In this document: positions 1 to 6,080 of the stretch, in pieces
Numbering within the stretch: position 1 is the first letter of the stretch
How the letters are laid out: the number at the start of each line of letters is the position of its first letter
Source of the DNA: Baffinella frigidus
Lineage: Eukaryota > Cryptophyceae > Cryptomonadales > Baffinellaceae
DNA: 10,221 nt
Assembly (NCBI GenBank): GCA_026770585.1
Contig: MU646569.1
Coordinates: 504,799-515,019, forward strand
Reading direction: 5' to 3'
Program-made: the position numbers and the translations under genes
Notes under the pieces: model-generated
What the model saw: only the letters and a program-made list of their open reading frames with translations
What the model was told of the DNA's origin: nothing
Databases searched by the model: none

Positions 1-100
1 GGTTTAGGGTTTGGGGTTTGGGGTTTGGGGTTTAGGGTTTGGGGTTTGGGGTTTGGGGTTTAGGGTTTGGGGTTTGGGGTTTGGGGTTTAGGGTTTAGGG
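1..100 (+). repeat. Telomere-like array with 28-bp higher-order unit
   Basis: This is an uninterrupted run of 7-bp units of the form GGTTTRG. The order is regular: one TTTAGGG-type unit followed by three TTTGGGG-type units. This 28-bp block occurs three times exactly (1-28, 29-56, 57-84), and two TTTAGGG units close the array. The G-rich strand is the plus strand and has strong G-quadruplex potential. The array probably continues to the left of the window. Confidence 0.95.
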
Positions 101-160
101 CGTATACCAAGTAGTGTTCGCAGTGCCCACCCCCCCGCATCCTGCTTCAGGATTCAGGGT
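101..160. other. Short non-repeat spacer
   Basis: This spacer between telomere-like blocks contains a run of seven C. No gene, hairpin or family match is visible. Confidence 0.6.
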
Positions 161-233
161 TCAGGGATTGGAGATTAGGGATTAGGGATTAGAGATTAGG
201 GTTTAGGGTTTAGGGTTTTGGGGTTAGGGGTTC
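161..233 (+). repeat. Degenerate TTTAGGG/ATTAGGG block
   Basis: The block consists of heptamer-like units, mainly ATTAGGG and then TTTAGGG, with single-base variants (GATTGGA, TTTTGGGG). Its dominant unit differs from that of the neighbouring blocks. Confidence 0.85.
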
Positions 234-264
234 AGCGCACAAGTTACCACCTGTGCATGAAACA

Positions 265-388
265 CGTTTCGGGCTTCGAGTTTCGGGTTTGGGGTTTCGG
301 GTTTCGGGTTTCGGGTTTCGGGCTTCGGGGTTAGGGTGCAGAGTTTACGGTTCAGGGTTCAGGGTGCAGGGTTCAGGGTTCAGGGTTG
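265..388 (+). repeat. TTTCGGG block followed by TTCAGGG block
   Basis: Positions 265-330 are mostly TTTCGGG or CTTCGGG units. Positions 337-388 switch to TTCAGGG and TGCAGGG. The change is sharp, so these are two locally homogenised variants rather than a random mixture. Confidence 0.9.
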
Positions 389-540
389 CAAGCCTGTTTG
401 AATCGTCGGATGGAGGGAGAGCGTGCTTCCACCAGGGTTGCGTCGCAGCAAAGACATCAACCCCCCCGTCGCCTAGGGTGCTTTCGGCGCGCCCAGAACG
501 GAGGGAGGAGCGTTGTTTTGCGCGGAGCGCGTCTGTGCGG
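389..540. other. GC-rich low-copy island
   Basis: This is GC-rich, non-repetitive sequence. Open frames cross it on both strands, but they run into heptamer repeats on either side and encode biased, repeat-derived peptides, so I do not call a gene. I see no second copy in the window. Confidence 0.5.
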
Positions 541-668
541 GGGTGTGGGGTTTGGGGTTTGGGGATTGGTGTTTGGGGTTTGTGGTTTAGGGTGTATGGT
601 TTAGGTTTTGGGGTTTGGGGTTTGGGGTTTGGGGTTAAGGGTTTGGGGTTTGGGGTTGAGGGTTGAGG
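541..668 (+). repeat. TTTGGGG-dominated block
   Basis: The block holds about eighteen 7-bp units, mainly TTTGGGG with TGTGGGG, TGTATGG and TTTAGGG variants, ending in TTGAGGG units. It has strong G-quadruplex potential on the plus strand. Confidence 0.9.
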
Positions 669-745
669 GTATGTACTGAACTTGGGTGCCAAGGCTCCTC
701 GGTCGAGGAGAGGCCGTAGCTGCGCGAGGGTCGTGTCCTGCGAAA
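669..745. other. Short island with a 7-bp hairpin
   Basis: This is a low-copy spacer. A short perfect stem (CTCCTCG at 695-701 and CGAGGAG at 704-710) with a 2-base centre is visible. It is too short to name a function. Confidence 0.45.
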
Positions 746-1050
746 GGGGTTGAAGGTTAAGGGTTTAGGGGTTTAGGGGTTTAGGGGTCTAGGGTGTGGG
801 GTTTAGGGTTTAGGGTTTAGGGTTTAGGGTTTAGGGTTTAGGGTGTAGGGTTTTGGGTGTAGGGGGTTGGGTTTAGGGGTTAGGGTTTAGGGTTTAGGGC
901 TTTAGAGTTTATTGGTTTAGGGTTTAGGGTGTGGGGTTTAGGGTTTAGGGTTTAGGGCATCCCGTGAGACAGGTTGCGATGGTTGAGGGTTTACCTGACC
1001 CCGCCGGGTTTAGGGTTTAAGGGGGCAGGGTTAGGGTAAGGATTCAGGGT
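746..1050 (+). repeat. TTTAGGG array with variants
   Basis: This is the first long block of canonical plant/alga-type TTTAGGG units. The best runs are at 799-843 and 930-957, mixed with TGTAGGG, TGTGGGG and TTTTGGG. A 45-bp non-repeat patch at 958-1005 interrupts it, after which degenerate units resume to about 1050. Confidence 0.9.
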
Positions 1051-1136
1051 TAACCTCAATCTTGTCAGCGCGCGGATTTGAGGCCTGTTCCGCAGGAGCC
1101 AACGGTCGCCCTGCGACAGTTGGAGCGGGGTCCGAC

Positions 1137-1316
1137 TTGGCGGCTGGCTTTGTAGGGTCGTACCACCATTGAAAGAGTGAGTGTCCTGCGGTGTATTTGG
1201 GGGCTGGGGTCAACACGGTGGACTACAAGGTAATCATTTGAAACGTCTCGTTCAATTTCACCGATTTGGCGGCTGGCTTTGTAGGGTCGTTCCACCATTG
1301 GAATAGCGAGTGTCCT
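1137..1316. repeat. 52-bp direct repeat, two copies
   Basis: The copies are at 1137-1188 and 1265-1316, with starts 128 bp apart. They share an opening TTGGCGGCTGGCTTTGTAGG and then CCACCATTG and GAGTGTCCTG, with a few substitutions. The first copy is followed by GGTGTATTTGGGGGCTGG and the second by a different sequence, so only the core is duplicated. Open frames across it look like shadows. Confidence 0.9.
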
Positions 1317-1360
1317 GGGGGCCCATCCCGAGTGCGTTGGGCGCGCATCCCGACACACCC

Positions 1361-1496
1361 TACACCCTGCAAACCCTACACCCCAAAATCGGAATCCGCA
1401 ACACGGAACCCGACACCACCTGAATCCGCGGCAGTGACGAGCGCAAAAGTCATTAGGCGCAAATCCCAGGAACGCGACACTCCCCGCGTGCCCCGC
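1361..1496 (-). repeat. C-rich repeat unit A
   Basis: The unit starts with ACCCTRCA-type telomere-like sequence in C-rich orientation and continues into the core CCTGAATCCGCGGCAGTGAC (1419 onward). It closely resembles 1811-1951 over its whole length, including the CTCCCCGCGTGCCC end. A 165-bp inverted-repeat element lies immediately after it. Confidence 0.85.
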
Positions 1497-1498
1497 TA

Positions 1499-1663
1499 AT
1501 GCAAAAAGCTTACGTTAACGACCTCTTAAGGGGTCGGTTAACGTGGGCTTGCCAGCTCTAAAACGATTTTAAAAGCGATTTCAGGACTTTGAAAGCCCAA
1601 GAATATTTTTCATGATAAATTTTGTACCAAAGTTACTACTCCGTTAACGTAAGCTTTTTGCAT
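1499..1663. mobile_element. 165-bp MITE-like element with perfect 22-bp terminal inverted repeats
   Basis: The left end (1499-1520, beginning ATGCAAAAAGCTTACG) is the exact reverse complement of the right end (1642-1663, ending AAGCTTTTTGCAT). The interior is AT-richer than the flanks and has no coding capacity. Part of the terminal sequence (GTTAAC...GGTTAAC, about 1514-1541) recurs inside as a near-palindrome. The flanks show no clear target-site duplication. The outermost AT is the same at both ends and could be either repeat or duplication. This architecture is typical of non-autonomous DNA transposons, and the superfamily cannot be assigned. Confidence 0.75.
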
Positions 1664-1684
1664 GACCGCGTGTGTGCTGCGCGA

Positions 1685-1951
1685 GGCTAACCCCCGAAAC
1701 CCCGAACCCAACCCCCTGCAAACCACCCATACCAAAACCCCGCGCAGATGGACCTGAATCCGCGGCGGTGACGAGCGCGGAGTCGTTGGGAGCAAAGCCG
1801 AGACCCTACATCCTACACCCTGAGAAACCTTACACCCCAAACTCGGAACCCGGAACACGGAACCCGACACCACCTGAGTCCGCAGCGGTGACGAGTGCTG
1901 AGTCGTTGGGAGCAAAGCCGAGGAACGCAACGCTCCCCGCGTGCCCTGTGG
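1685..1951 (-). repeat. C-rich repeat units B and C
   Basis: Two copies of the core seen in unit A lie at 1753-1801 (B) and 1873-1921 (C), exactly 120 bp apart. Each ends in GTCGTTGGGAGCAAAGCCG. Between them are C-rich telomere-like units and repeated CGGAACCC/CGGAACACGG motifs. Unit C with its upstream part (1811-1951) matches 1361-1496. Open frames here are repeat translations. Confidence 0.85.
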
Positions 1952-1980
1952 TGTACGTGGAAATGTTACTTTTGTGTTGT

Positions 1981-2110
1981 GAGCGTCCCGTAGGGTGTTG
2001 GGTGTCCCTCGGGTTTAGGGCGTAGGGTTCCCTTAGGGTGTTGGGTGTCCCTTAGGGTGTTGGGTGTCCCTTAGGGTGTTGGATGTCCCTAGGGTTTAGG
2101 GCGTAGGGCA
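1981..2110 (+). repeat. 19-bp tandem repeat with telomere-like core
   Basis: Three adjacent units (2033-2051, 2052-2070, 2071-2089) of TTAGGGTGTTGGGTGTCCC are present, the third with one substitution. A partial unit at about 1990-2008 and the sequence GGGTTTAGGGCGTAGGG flank the run. The same combination recurs at 2282-2313. This looks like a telomere-like heptamer that has become part of a longer minisatellite. Confidence 0.9.
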
Positions 2111-2151
2111 CGGGAACCCCGTCGGGAGCCACGTGAAGGTGTTCCTTGGGT

Positions 2152-2222
2152 TGGGGGGAGGGTTGGGGGGGGAAGAAGGAGGAGAAGGAGAAGAAGGAGA
2201 GGGGGGAGAGGCGGGGGGAAGC
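2152..2222 (+). repeat. Purine-only tract
   Basis: This is a nearly pure G/A run of about 70 bases with GAAGGAGGAGAAGGAGAAGAAGG-like texture, split by a TT and a C. It has potential for triplex or quadruplex structure. No gene is visible. Confidence 0.8.
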
Positions 2223-2252
2223 CCTGCGGGCGGCGAAAAAACAGGACGGGTA

Positions 2253-2396
2253 GTAGAGGGGTGTGCTCTGAAAACTGGTGCGTTGGGTGTCCCTAGGGTT
2301 TAGGGCGTAGGGTTCGGGTGCATGAGTGTAGGGTGTAGAGGGGTGTGCTCTGAAAACAGTAGAGGGGTGTGCTCTGAAAACTGGTGCATGAGTGTA
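2253..2396. repeat. 29-bp repeat, three copies
   Basis: Copies that begin GTAGAGGGGTGTGCTCTGAA lie at 2253-2281, 2335-2357 (shortened) and 2359-2387. The motif GTGCATGAGTGTA also occurs twice (2318-2330 and 2384-2396). The first two copies are separated by the 19-bp/telomere-like combination at 2282-2313, so two repeat families are interleaved. Confidence 0.9.
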
Positions 2397-2460
2397 GTAC
2401 CTGAGTGGGTGCTACGCGGGGCGCGCGGGCGGAGGCACGGGAAGGCGACTACCGAAACCT

Positions 2461-2684
2461 GTTTTCGGGTTTCGGGTGTTTCGGGGTTTCAGGTTCCGGG
2501 TTTCAGGTGTCCGGGTTTCAGGTGTTTCGGGGTTTCAGGTTCCGGGTTTCAGGTGTCCGGGTTTCAGGTGGTTTCAGGTTCCGGGTTCCGGGTTTCAGGT
2601 TCCGGGTTTCAGGTTCCGGGTTTCAGGTGTCCGGGTTTCAGGTGGTTTCAGGTTCCGGGTTCCCGTTTCAGGTGTAGGGTTTAG
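2461..2684 (+). repeat. TTTCAGG/TTCCGGG array with higher-order structure
   Basis: Heptamer-like units alternate between GTTTCAGG and TTCCGGG or GTCCGGG, in blocks of about 30-60 bp that themselves repeat (compare 2489-2532 with 2533-2574, and 2558-2590 with 2638-2668). Open frames encode Gly-Phe-Arg-Val-Ser-rich repeats in more than one frame, as expected from a 7-bp tandem repeat. They are not treated as genes. Confidence 0.9.
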
Positions 2685-2768
2685 GGCTTCAACGTTTTTG
2701 ACGCACGCCATTCGCGACGTTTTGGGGCAACGTTTACCATGTGCGTTGAATCATTTTGGCGACTGTCC

Positions 2769-2957
2769 CACTCGAGAATGCAAGAGGGGCCTATTTGCAT
2801 ATGGGGTTGTAAAACTTTGTACCAGGATAGGGTATTCCAACCTCGTAACAGGTCCAACCAGGGCTTCAGTGGCTCCAAGAGCAATGCAAGTTACTACACA
2901 AATGCTACATATAAAATTATCTTGGTTTTAAATGGGCCCCTCTTGCATTCTCGTGTG
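2769..2957. mobile_element. 189-bp MITE-like element with 28-bp terminal inverted repeats
   Basis: The left end (2769-2796) and the reverse complement of the right end (2930-2957) match at 26 of 28 positions. They share the core CGAGAATGCAAGAGGGGCC. The interior is AT-rich and non-coding, with a further AATGCAAG at 2883-2890. No clear target-site duplication is seen. It is unrelated in sequence to the element at 1499-1663. It is probably a non-autonomous DNA transposon, though a decayed larger inverted repeat cannot be excluded. Confidence 0.7.
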
Positions 2958-3020
2958 GTCAGATAAAACAACCGCGCTGCAAGAAGGGTGGCAAAAAAAA
3001 CGAAGCAGGAAAAGAAAAAG

Positions 3021-3100
3021 AAGGTTCATAACCTGGCCGAGTCTGTCTCCGAATGCGAGGAGTTTCCCGGATTTCGAAAGCCCGGTCACCAGAAGGATGC
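3021..3100. repeat. 80-bp repeat, copy 1
   Basis: The copy contains CATAACCTGG, CTGTCTCC, TTCCCGGATTTCGAA and CACCAGAA in the same order and spacing as 3240-3319. A more diverged partial copy may lie at 4795-4828 (GGTTCATGACCTGTCCGGAG). A pseudo-tRNA reading was considered and rejected. Confidence 0.85.
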
Positions 3101-3112
3101 CCTAGCCCTGCC

Positions 3113-3230
3113 TCACGCGCGTTGACGGACTATTCTTAAGTTGACACGCTGGGTTCCCGGTACAAATCCGTCAACTTTGGCGCGGAAACGAGCCCGGGCG
3201 CACCAAATTGGTGAGCCCAAATAGACTGAG
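3113..3230. repeat. Dispersed 115-bp inverted-repeat element, copy 1
   Basis: The related copy is at 6951-7065. Conserved parts are TTGACGGACTAT...TAAGTTGAC near the left and CATCCGTCAACTT/AATCCGTCAACTT further right, then GAATTGGTGAGC/AAATTGGTGAGC and AATAGACTG. TTGACGGA and TCCGTCAA are inverted, so each copy could fold. No reading frame is conserved between the copies. Confidence 0.8.
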
Positions 3231-3239
3231 AAAAACTTT

Positions 3240-3319
3240 AAGGCTCATAACCTGGCCCAGCCTGTCTCCAAATGCGAGAAGCTTCCCGGATTTCGAACGC
3301 CCGGACACCAGAACCTGCC
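3240..3319. repeat. 80-bp repeat, copy 2
   Basis: This is the second copy of the repeat at 3021-3100, with starts 219 bp apart. It differs by scattered substitutions only. It abuts the TTTGGGG array, so the repeat ends where the telomere-like sequence begins. Confidence 0.85.
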
Positions 3320-3329
3320 GGGGGGGGTA

Positions 3330-3480
3330 GTGTTTGAGGTTTGGGATTTGGGGTTTGGGGGTTGGGGTTTGGGGTTTGGGGTTTGGGGTTTGGGGTTTGG
3401 GGTTTGGGGTGGGGGGTTGGGGTTTGGGGTTTGGGGTTTGGGGTTGGGGGATCAGGGTTTATGGTTGAGGGTTTGGGTGT
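3330..3480 (+). repeat. TTTGGGG array
   Basis: The array is dominated by perfect TTTGGGG units (longest run about 3367-3407), with a few GGGGTTGGGG variants. TTTAGGG is absent from its core. It has very strong G-quadruplex potential. Long open frames here are low-complexity Gly-Phe-Trp-rich translations and are not genes. Confidence 0.92.
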
Positions 3481-3530
3481 GTGGGTGTGGGGTATGTAAG
3501 GTTTCGGGTTCAGGATTTGGGGGTGAGGTT

Positions 3531-3555
3531 ACATCAGCGGCATCGAAATCCTCGA
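3531..3555. repeat. 25-bp segment with an exact inverted copy at 4728-4752
   Basis: Positions 3531-3555 (ACATCAGCGGCATCGAAATC and five more bases) are the perfect reverse complement of 4728-4752. The two lie about 1.2 kb apart on either side of the microsatellite region. This suggests an inverted duplication, or two insertions of one repeat in opposite orientation. Confidence 0.85.
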
Positions 3556-3560
3556 GGAAG

Positions 3561-3635
3561 AGCCCGTGTGTGGGCCAGCTGCGCGGGCACGTTGTGGACG
3601 CCCATCGCCCCTGCGCGCGCGAGGGAGAGAGTCGT

Positions 3636-3673
<38 letters not shown>

Positions 3674-3747
3674 CACAGTCGTTTTACAGAGAGAGAGAGA
3701 GAGAGTGTGTGTGTGTGTGTGTGTGTTGCTTTACAAAGAGATAGAGA

Positions 3748-3797
<50 letters not shown>

Positions 3798-3807
3798 CAC
3801 AGTCGTT

Positions 3808-3839
<32 letters not shown>

Positions 3840-3860
3840 TGTGTGTGTGTTGCTTTACAA

Positions 3861-3907
<47 letters not shown>

Positions 3908-3955
3908 GTGTGCAGACCAGCTGCGCGGGCAAGTTGTGGACGCCCATCGGCCCTG
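3561..3955. repeat. 53-bp direct repeat flanking the microsatellite
   Basis: Copies lie at 3561-3613 and 3903-3955, both 53 bp. They share CAGCTGCGCGGGCA and TTGTGGACGCCCATCG with few differences. Each is followed by a GA-rich stretch containing GAGAGAGTC then TTTYACAGAG, so the duplication includes the start of the microsatellite. Confidence 0.9.
3632..3904 (+). repeat. Compound GA/GT microsatellite, duplicated
   Basis: A composite unit occurs twice: GGCACAGTCGTTTTACAGAG, a GA run, a GT run, then TTGCTTTACAAAGAGATAGA and another GA run. The first composite is about 3671-3790 and the second about 3795-3902. The GT run is longer in the first copy. Open frames are Arg-Glu or Ser-Leu dipeptide repeats and are artefacts. 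Confidence 0.95.
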
Positions 3956-4101
3956 TTTCGGGTTGACAGTTTAGGGTCAAGAGAGAGAGTCATTTTACAG
4001 AGTTGCGTGATAGAGAGTTGCTTTACAGAGAGCCGCTTCACAGAGAACGAGAGCGAGCGCGAGAGTGAGCGAGAGAGAGAGAAAGAGAGAGGGCGAACGA
4101 A

Positions 4102-4132
<31 letters not shown>

Positions 4133-4141
4133 GGGAGAGAG
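3956..4141 (+). repeat. Degenerate GA-rich tract with repeated TTTACAGAG motif
   Basis: TTTACAGAG or close variants recur about every 20 bases at 3990-4045. GA-rich sequence with scattered C follows to 4141, a worn continuation of the microsatellite. A short TTTCGGG...TTTAGGG patch (3956-3980) sits at its left edge. Confidence 0.85.
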
Positions 4142-4680
4142 GTACCTCAAGATAGATGGCAGACAACTCCTTCCCATTTTTGCCCCCCCCTTCAAACTTC
4201 GCCAGAACACTGCCAAGCTCCTGCCGAAAGGATGCTTTTGATTTCAGCACTGACCCGTGTCAAGGTAAGGGGTCAGTTCTCGTATGGCAACCCACCGATT
4301 CCAACCGGATGTCTTCAGAACCCCGCCAAACTCCTACCAGAAAGACGTTTTTTCGTTTTTTCAGTAATGAGGCGTCGAAAGAGGCAATCGTTCGATACGA
4401 AGAGGTCGAAAAGTTTCGCAAATCAGGTTTAACAATTGTTTCGTAAACTCTGTACCGCCCAAGGCTCAGCGACACTGTGCAGAAATGTTTGTTGGGGTGT
4501 CTCGTTGGGCAAATGAATTCATACGAATCAAGACCATCAAACAAGCACAGATACCCAGTTCCGGAACTCTTCCAGAAAAACATCGGTGCTTGGCACACCG
4601 CGCAAAGCAGATACTTTCAACGACAGAGTGGGGATCAATAACTAGGACCTAAACGCCAGAAAAATCAGCCCTCGCTTACA
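4142..4680. other. Low-copy island with weak ORFs on both strands
   Basis: This is the most ordinary-looking non-repeat stretch on the left side. On the plus strand a 96-codon frame starts at 4156. It contains a textbook-like donor (AAG/GTAAGG at 4264/4265) and a T-rich acceptor ending CAG at 4364. Splicing out this 100-base segment would still leave an open frame ending at 4432. On the minus strand a 112-codon frame covers 4260-4598. I recognise neither protein, and the frames overlap antisense, so at most one is real. A weak internal repeat (CTTCAAACTTCGCCAGAACACTG against CTTCAGAACCCCGCCAAACTCC) suggests old duplication. Confidence 0.3.
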
Positions 4681-4790
4681 AGACCCTAGACCCTGAACCA
4701 TTGAGGACCTCAACCCATGACTCTGACTCGAGGATTTCGATGCCGCTGATGTACCCTGACACCCCAAACCCTAAAACCACACAAAAGTCA
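4681..4790 (-). repeat. C-rich telomere-like patch with the inverted 25-bp copy
   Basis: CCCTAGACCCTGAACC and CCCCAAACCCTAAAACC are telomere-like units in reversed orientation. They flank 4728-4752, the exact inverted copy of 3531-3555. The whole patch is therefore consistent with an inverted copy of sequence resembling 3500-3560. Confidence 0.7.
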
Positions 4791-4858
4791 TGGGGGGTTC
4801 ATGACCTGTCCGGAGCCTGTATCGAACAGGCGGAGGTCCATGTTGTCGTCGTTCACCC

Positions 4859-5032
4859 TTATCACCCGCCTAGGGTGTAGGGTTTAGGGTTTAGGGACAA
4901 GGCAGCGAGATTTTTCTAGGGGTTGGGGTTGGGGTTTTAGAGTTCAGGGTTGAAGGTTCAGGGATCATGGGTTGGGGTTCAGGATTTGGGGGGTTGACTC
5001 ATATCACCCGCCTGTCGAGGCGGTGAGATTTC
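4859..5032. repeat. Duplicated site, one copy filled with telomere repeats
   Basis: ATCACCCGCCT occurs at 4861-4871 and 5003-5013. In the first copy about 25 bp of TTTAGGG-type sequence (4872-4896) follows, then a stretch ending GCGAGATTT. In the second copy a related stretch ending GTGAGATTT follows almost directly. The region between (4917-4990) holds GGGGTTGG, TTCAGGG and similar degenerate units. Confidence 0.65.
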
Positions 5033-5085
5033 GGGTCCAGGGTTTGGGGTTTAGTGCTCGGAGTTTTAGGTGTTAGGGTTTAGGT

Positions 5086-5176
5086 TTCAGGGTTCAGGGT
5101 TCAGGGTTCAGGGTTCAGGGTTCAGGGTTCAGGGTTCAGGGTTCAGGGTTCAGGGTTCAGGGTTCAGGGTTCAGGG
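5086..5176 (+). repeat. Thirteen perfect TTCAGGG units
   Basis: This 91-bp tandem array of the variant heptamer TTCAGGG has no substitution. It is preceded by degenerate TTTAGGG-like sequence from 5035. It is the most homogeneous block in the window, so it is a recent expansion of a non-canonical unit. Confidence 0.97.
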
Positions 5177-5177
5177 T

Positions 5178-5212
5178 TGTCTGAATGGTCTAAATGGTTA
5201 CCCATTCAGACA
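5178..5212. repeat. 11-bp perfect hairpin at the array edge
   Basis: TGTCTGAATGG (5178-5188) and CCATTCAGACA (5202-5212) are exact inverted repeats around a 13-base loop, directly after the TTCAGGG array. No poly-T follows, so a terminator is not implied. Confidence 0.8.
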
Positions 5213-5677
5213 CGCGCATCAGATTTGAACAATGGTAAAAGTTGACGGTGCTGGAACGATACTTTTGGCGAGTCGGATTTAACCTTTTGGTGAATCGATC
5301 ATTGGTGAATCAGATTTGAACAGCTAGCCACACGGTGGGCTTCGAGAGTTTCTTTGACCCTTGATTCCGGGGTGTTTACGTGTCCAATTTGCATCCAAAA
5401 ATCCTTGAAATTAATTGTCTTTAGGCAAGTTGACTTTTGATGAAAGGTTCGTAGTCCACCGAGTGGTTGGGGGTTGTTTGGATAAATAATTCCGAAATGA
5501 GAAAATCCAGAAAATCGAAATCCAGAAAATCGATTTTCTCTTAACCCTACTCGTCTTCTTCGTGATTGCTCTCAACCTCAAACCCAGAAACCTCACCCAT
5601 ACATCAAGTCCCATAACCCTAAACCCTGAATCGGGAGGAGACTCACCCTTTGTCATCCCAGTCGATTTGCACCACCT
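5213..5677. other. Low-copy AT-richer island with small repeats
   Basis: No recognisable gene is seen. An 81-codon minus-strand frame (5411-5656) runs into C-rich heptamers and has biased composition. Small structures are visible. A degenerate repeat of about 20 bp (ATCAGATTTGAACA at 5219 and 5309, with related TTTTGGYGARTCG copies at 5263 and 5285) occupies 5217-5325. AAATCCAGAAAATCG occurs twice at 5504-5533, ending in the 16-bp palindrome AGAAAATCGATTTTCT (5524-5539). C-rich heptamer-like pieces appear at 5541-5630. Confidence 0.5.
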
Positions 5678-5803
5678 GGTTCAGGGTTTAGGGTTTAGGG
5701 TTTCGGGTTTCGGGTTTAGGGTTTAGGGTTTAGGGTTTAAGGTTTAAGGTTAAGGGTTTTATGTTTAGGGTTTAGGGTTTAGGGTTTAGGGTTTAGGGTT
5801 CAC
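5678..5803 (+). repeat. TTTAGGG array
   Basis: Mostly canonical TTTAGGG units, with two TTTCGGG units near 5701-5716 and TTTAAGG variants near 5737-5750. Confidence 0.92.
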
Positions 5804-5819
5804 GGTACAAAAGGCAGCA

Positions 5820-5990
5820 GGTTTCGGGGTGTAGGGTCTAGGGTTCAGGGTTCAGAGGGGATTCGTGATAAGGCTTCAGGGTTGAGAGTGTGGGGTTTAG
5901 GGTTCTGAGTTCCGGGTTTGAATTGTGGGGTTTAGGGTTCAGAGTTGAGGGTTGAGGGTTGAGGGTTGAGGGTTTGGGGAGGGGATTGGG
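5820..5990 (+). repeat. Degenerate TTCAGGG/TTGAGGG block
   Basis: Single TTCAGGG and TTTAGGG units lie in degenerate sequence, then four consecutive TTGAGGG units (about 5943-5970). This is another variant confined to one short block. Confidence 0.85.
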
Positions 5991-6080
5991 GATCGGGGTG
6001 TATGGCTTGGGAGTTACCTGCCCGGTCAGGCCCTTGCACTCACTCGTCGGACGAGGTTTCGGCCTGGTGTAGGGTTTAAG
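5991..6080. other. Short GC-rich island
   Basis: A low-copy spacer between arrays. Nothing recognisable apart from short self-complementary pieces such as CCTGCCCGGTCAGG. Confidence 0.4.

Noticed and set aside
1-100. True chromosome end
   Set aside because: A left chromosome end would read C-rich on the plus strand, whereas this array is G-rich. Together with non-telomeric DNA to its right, this makes it interstitial, or the contig is oriented unusually.
253-692. Open frames of 115 and 137 codons on both strands
   Set aside because: They are largely translations of heptamer repeats (Gly-Phe-Arg and Pro-Asn-Pro-Lys patterns) with a short GC-rich island between. They are open on both strands because the repeats lack stops.
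2322-2931. Overlapping frames with repeated GFRFRVSG peptides
   Set aside because: The same peptide appears in different frames, the signature of a 7-bp tandem repeat. There is no non-repeat domain.
3021-3319. Possible tRNA or tRNA-derived SINE because of GTTCGAAATCC on the minus strand
   Set aside because: The B-box-like sequence has the wrong spacing before its final C, no cloverleaf stems pair, and telomere-like repeats occupy the place where an A box should be in the second copy.
3330-4250. Frames rich in RERERE, SLSLSL or GFGVWGLG
   Set aside because: These are artefacts of the TTTGGGG array and the GA/GT microsatellites, open in several frames on both strands.
5178-5212. Rho-independent terminator
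   Set aside because: There is no T run after the hairpin, and the window is eukaryotic.
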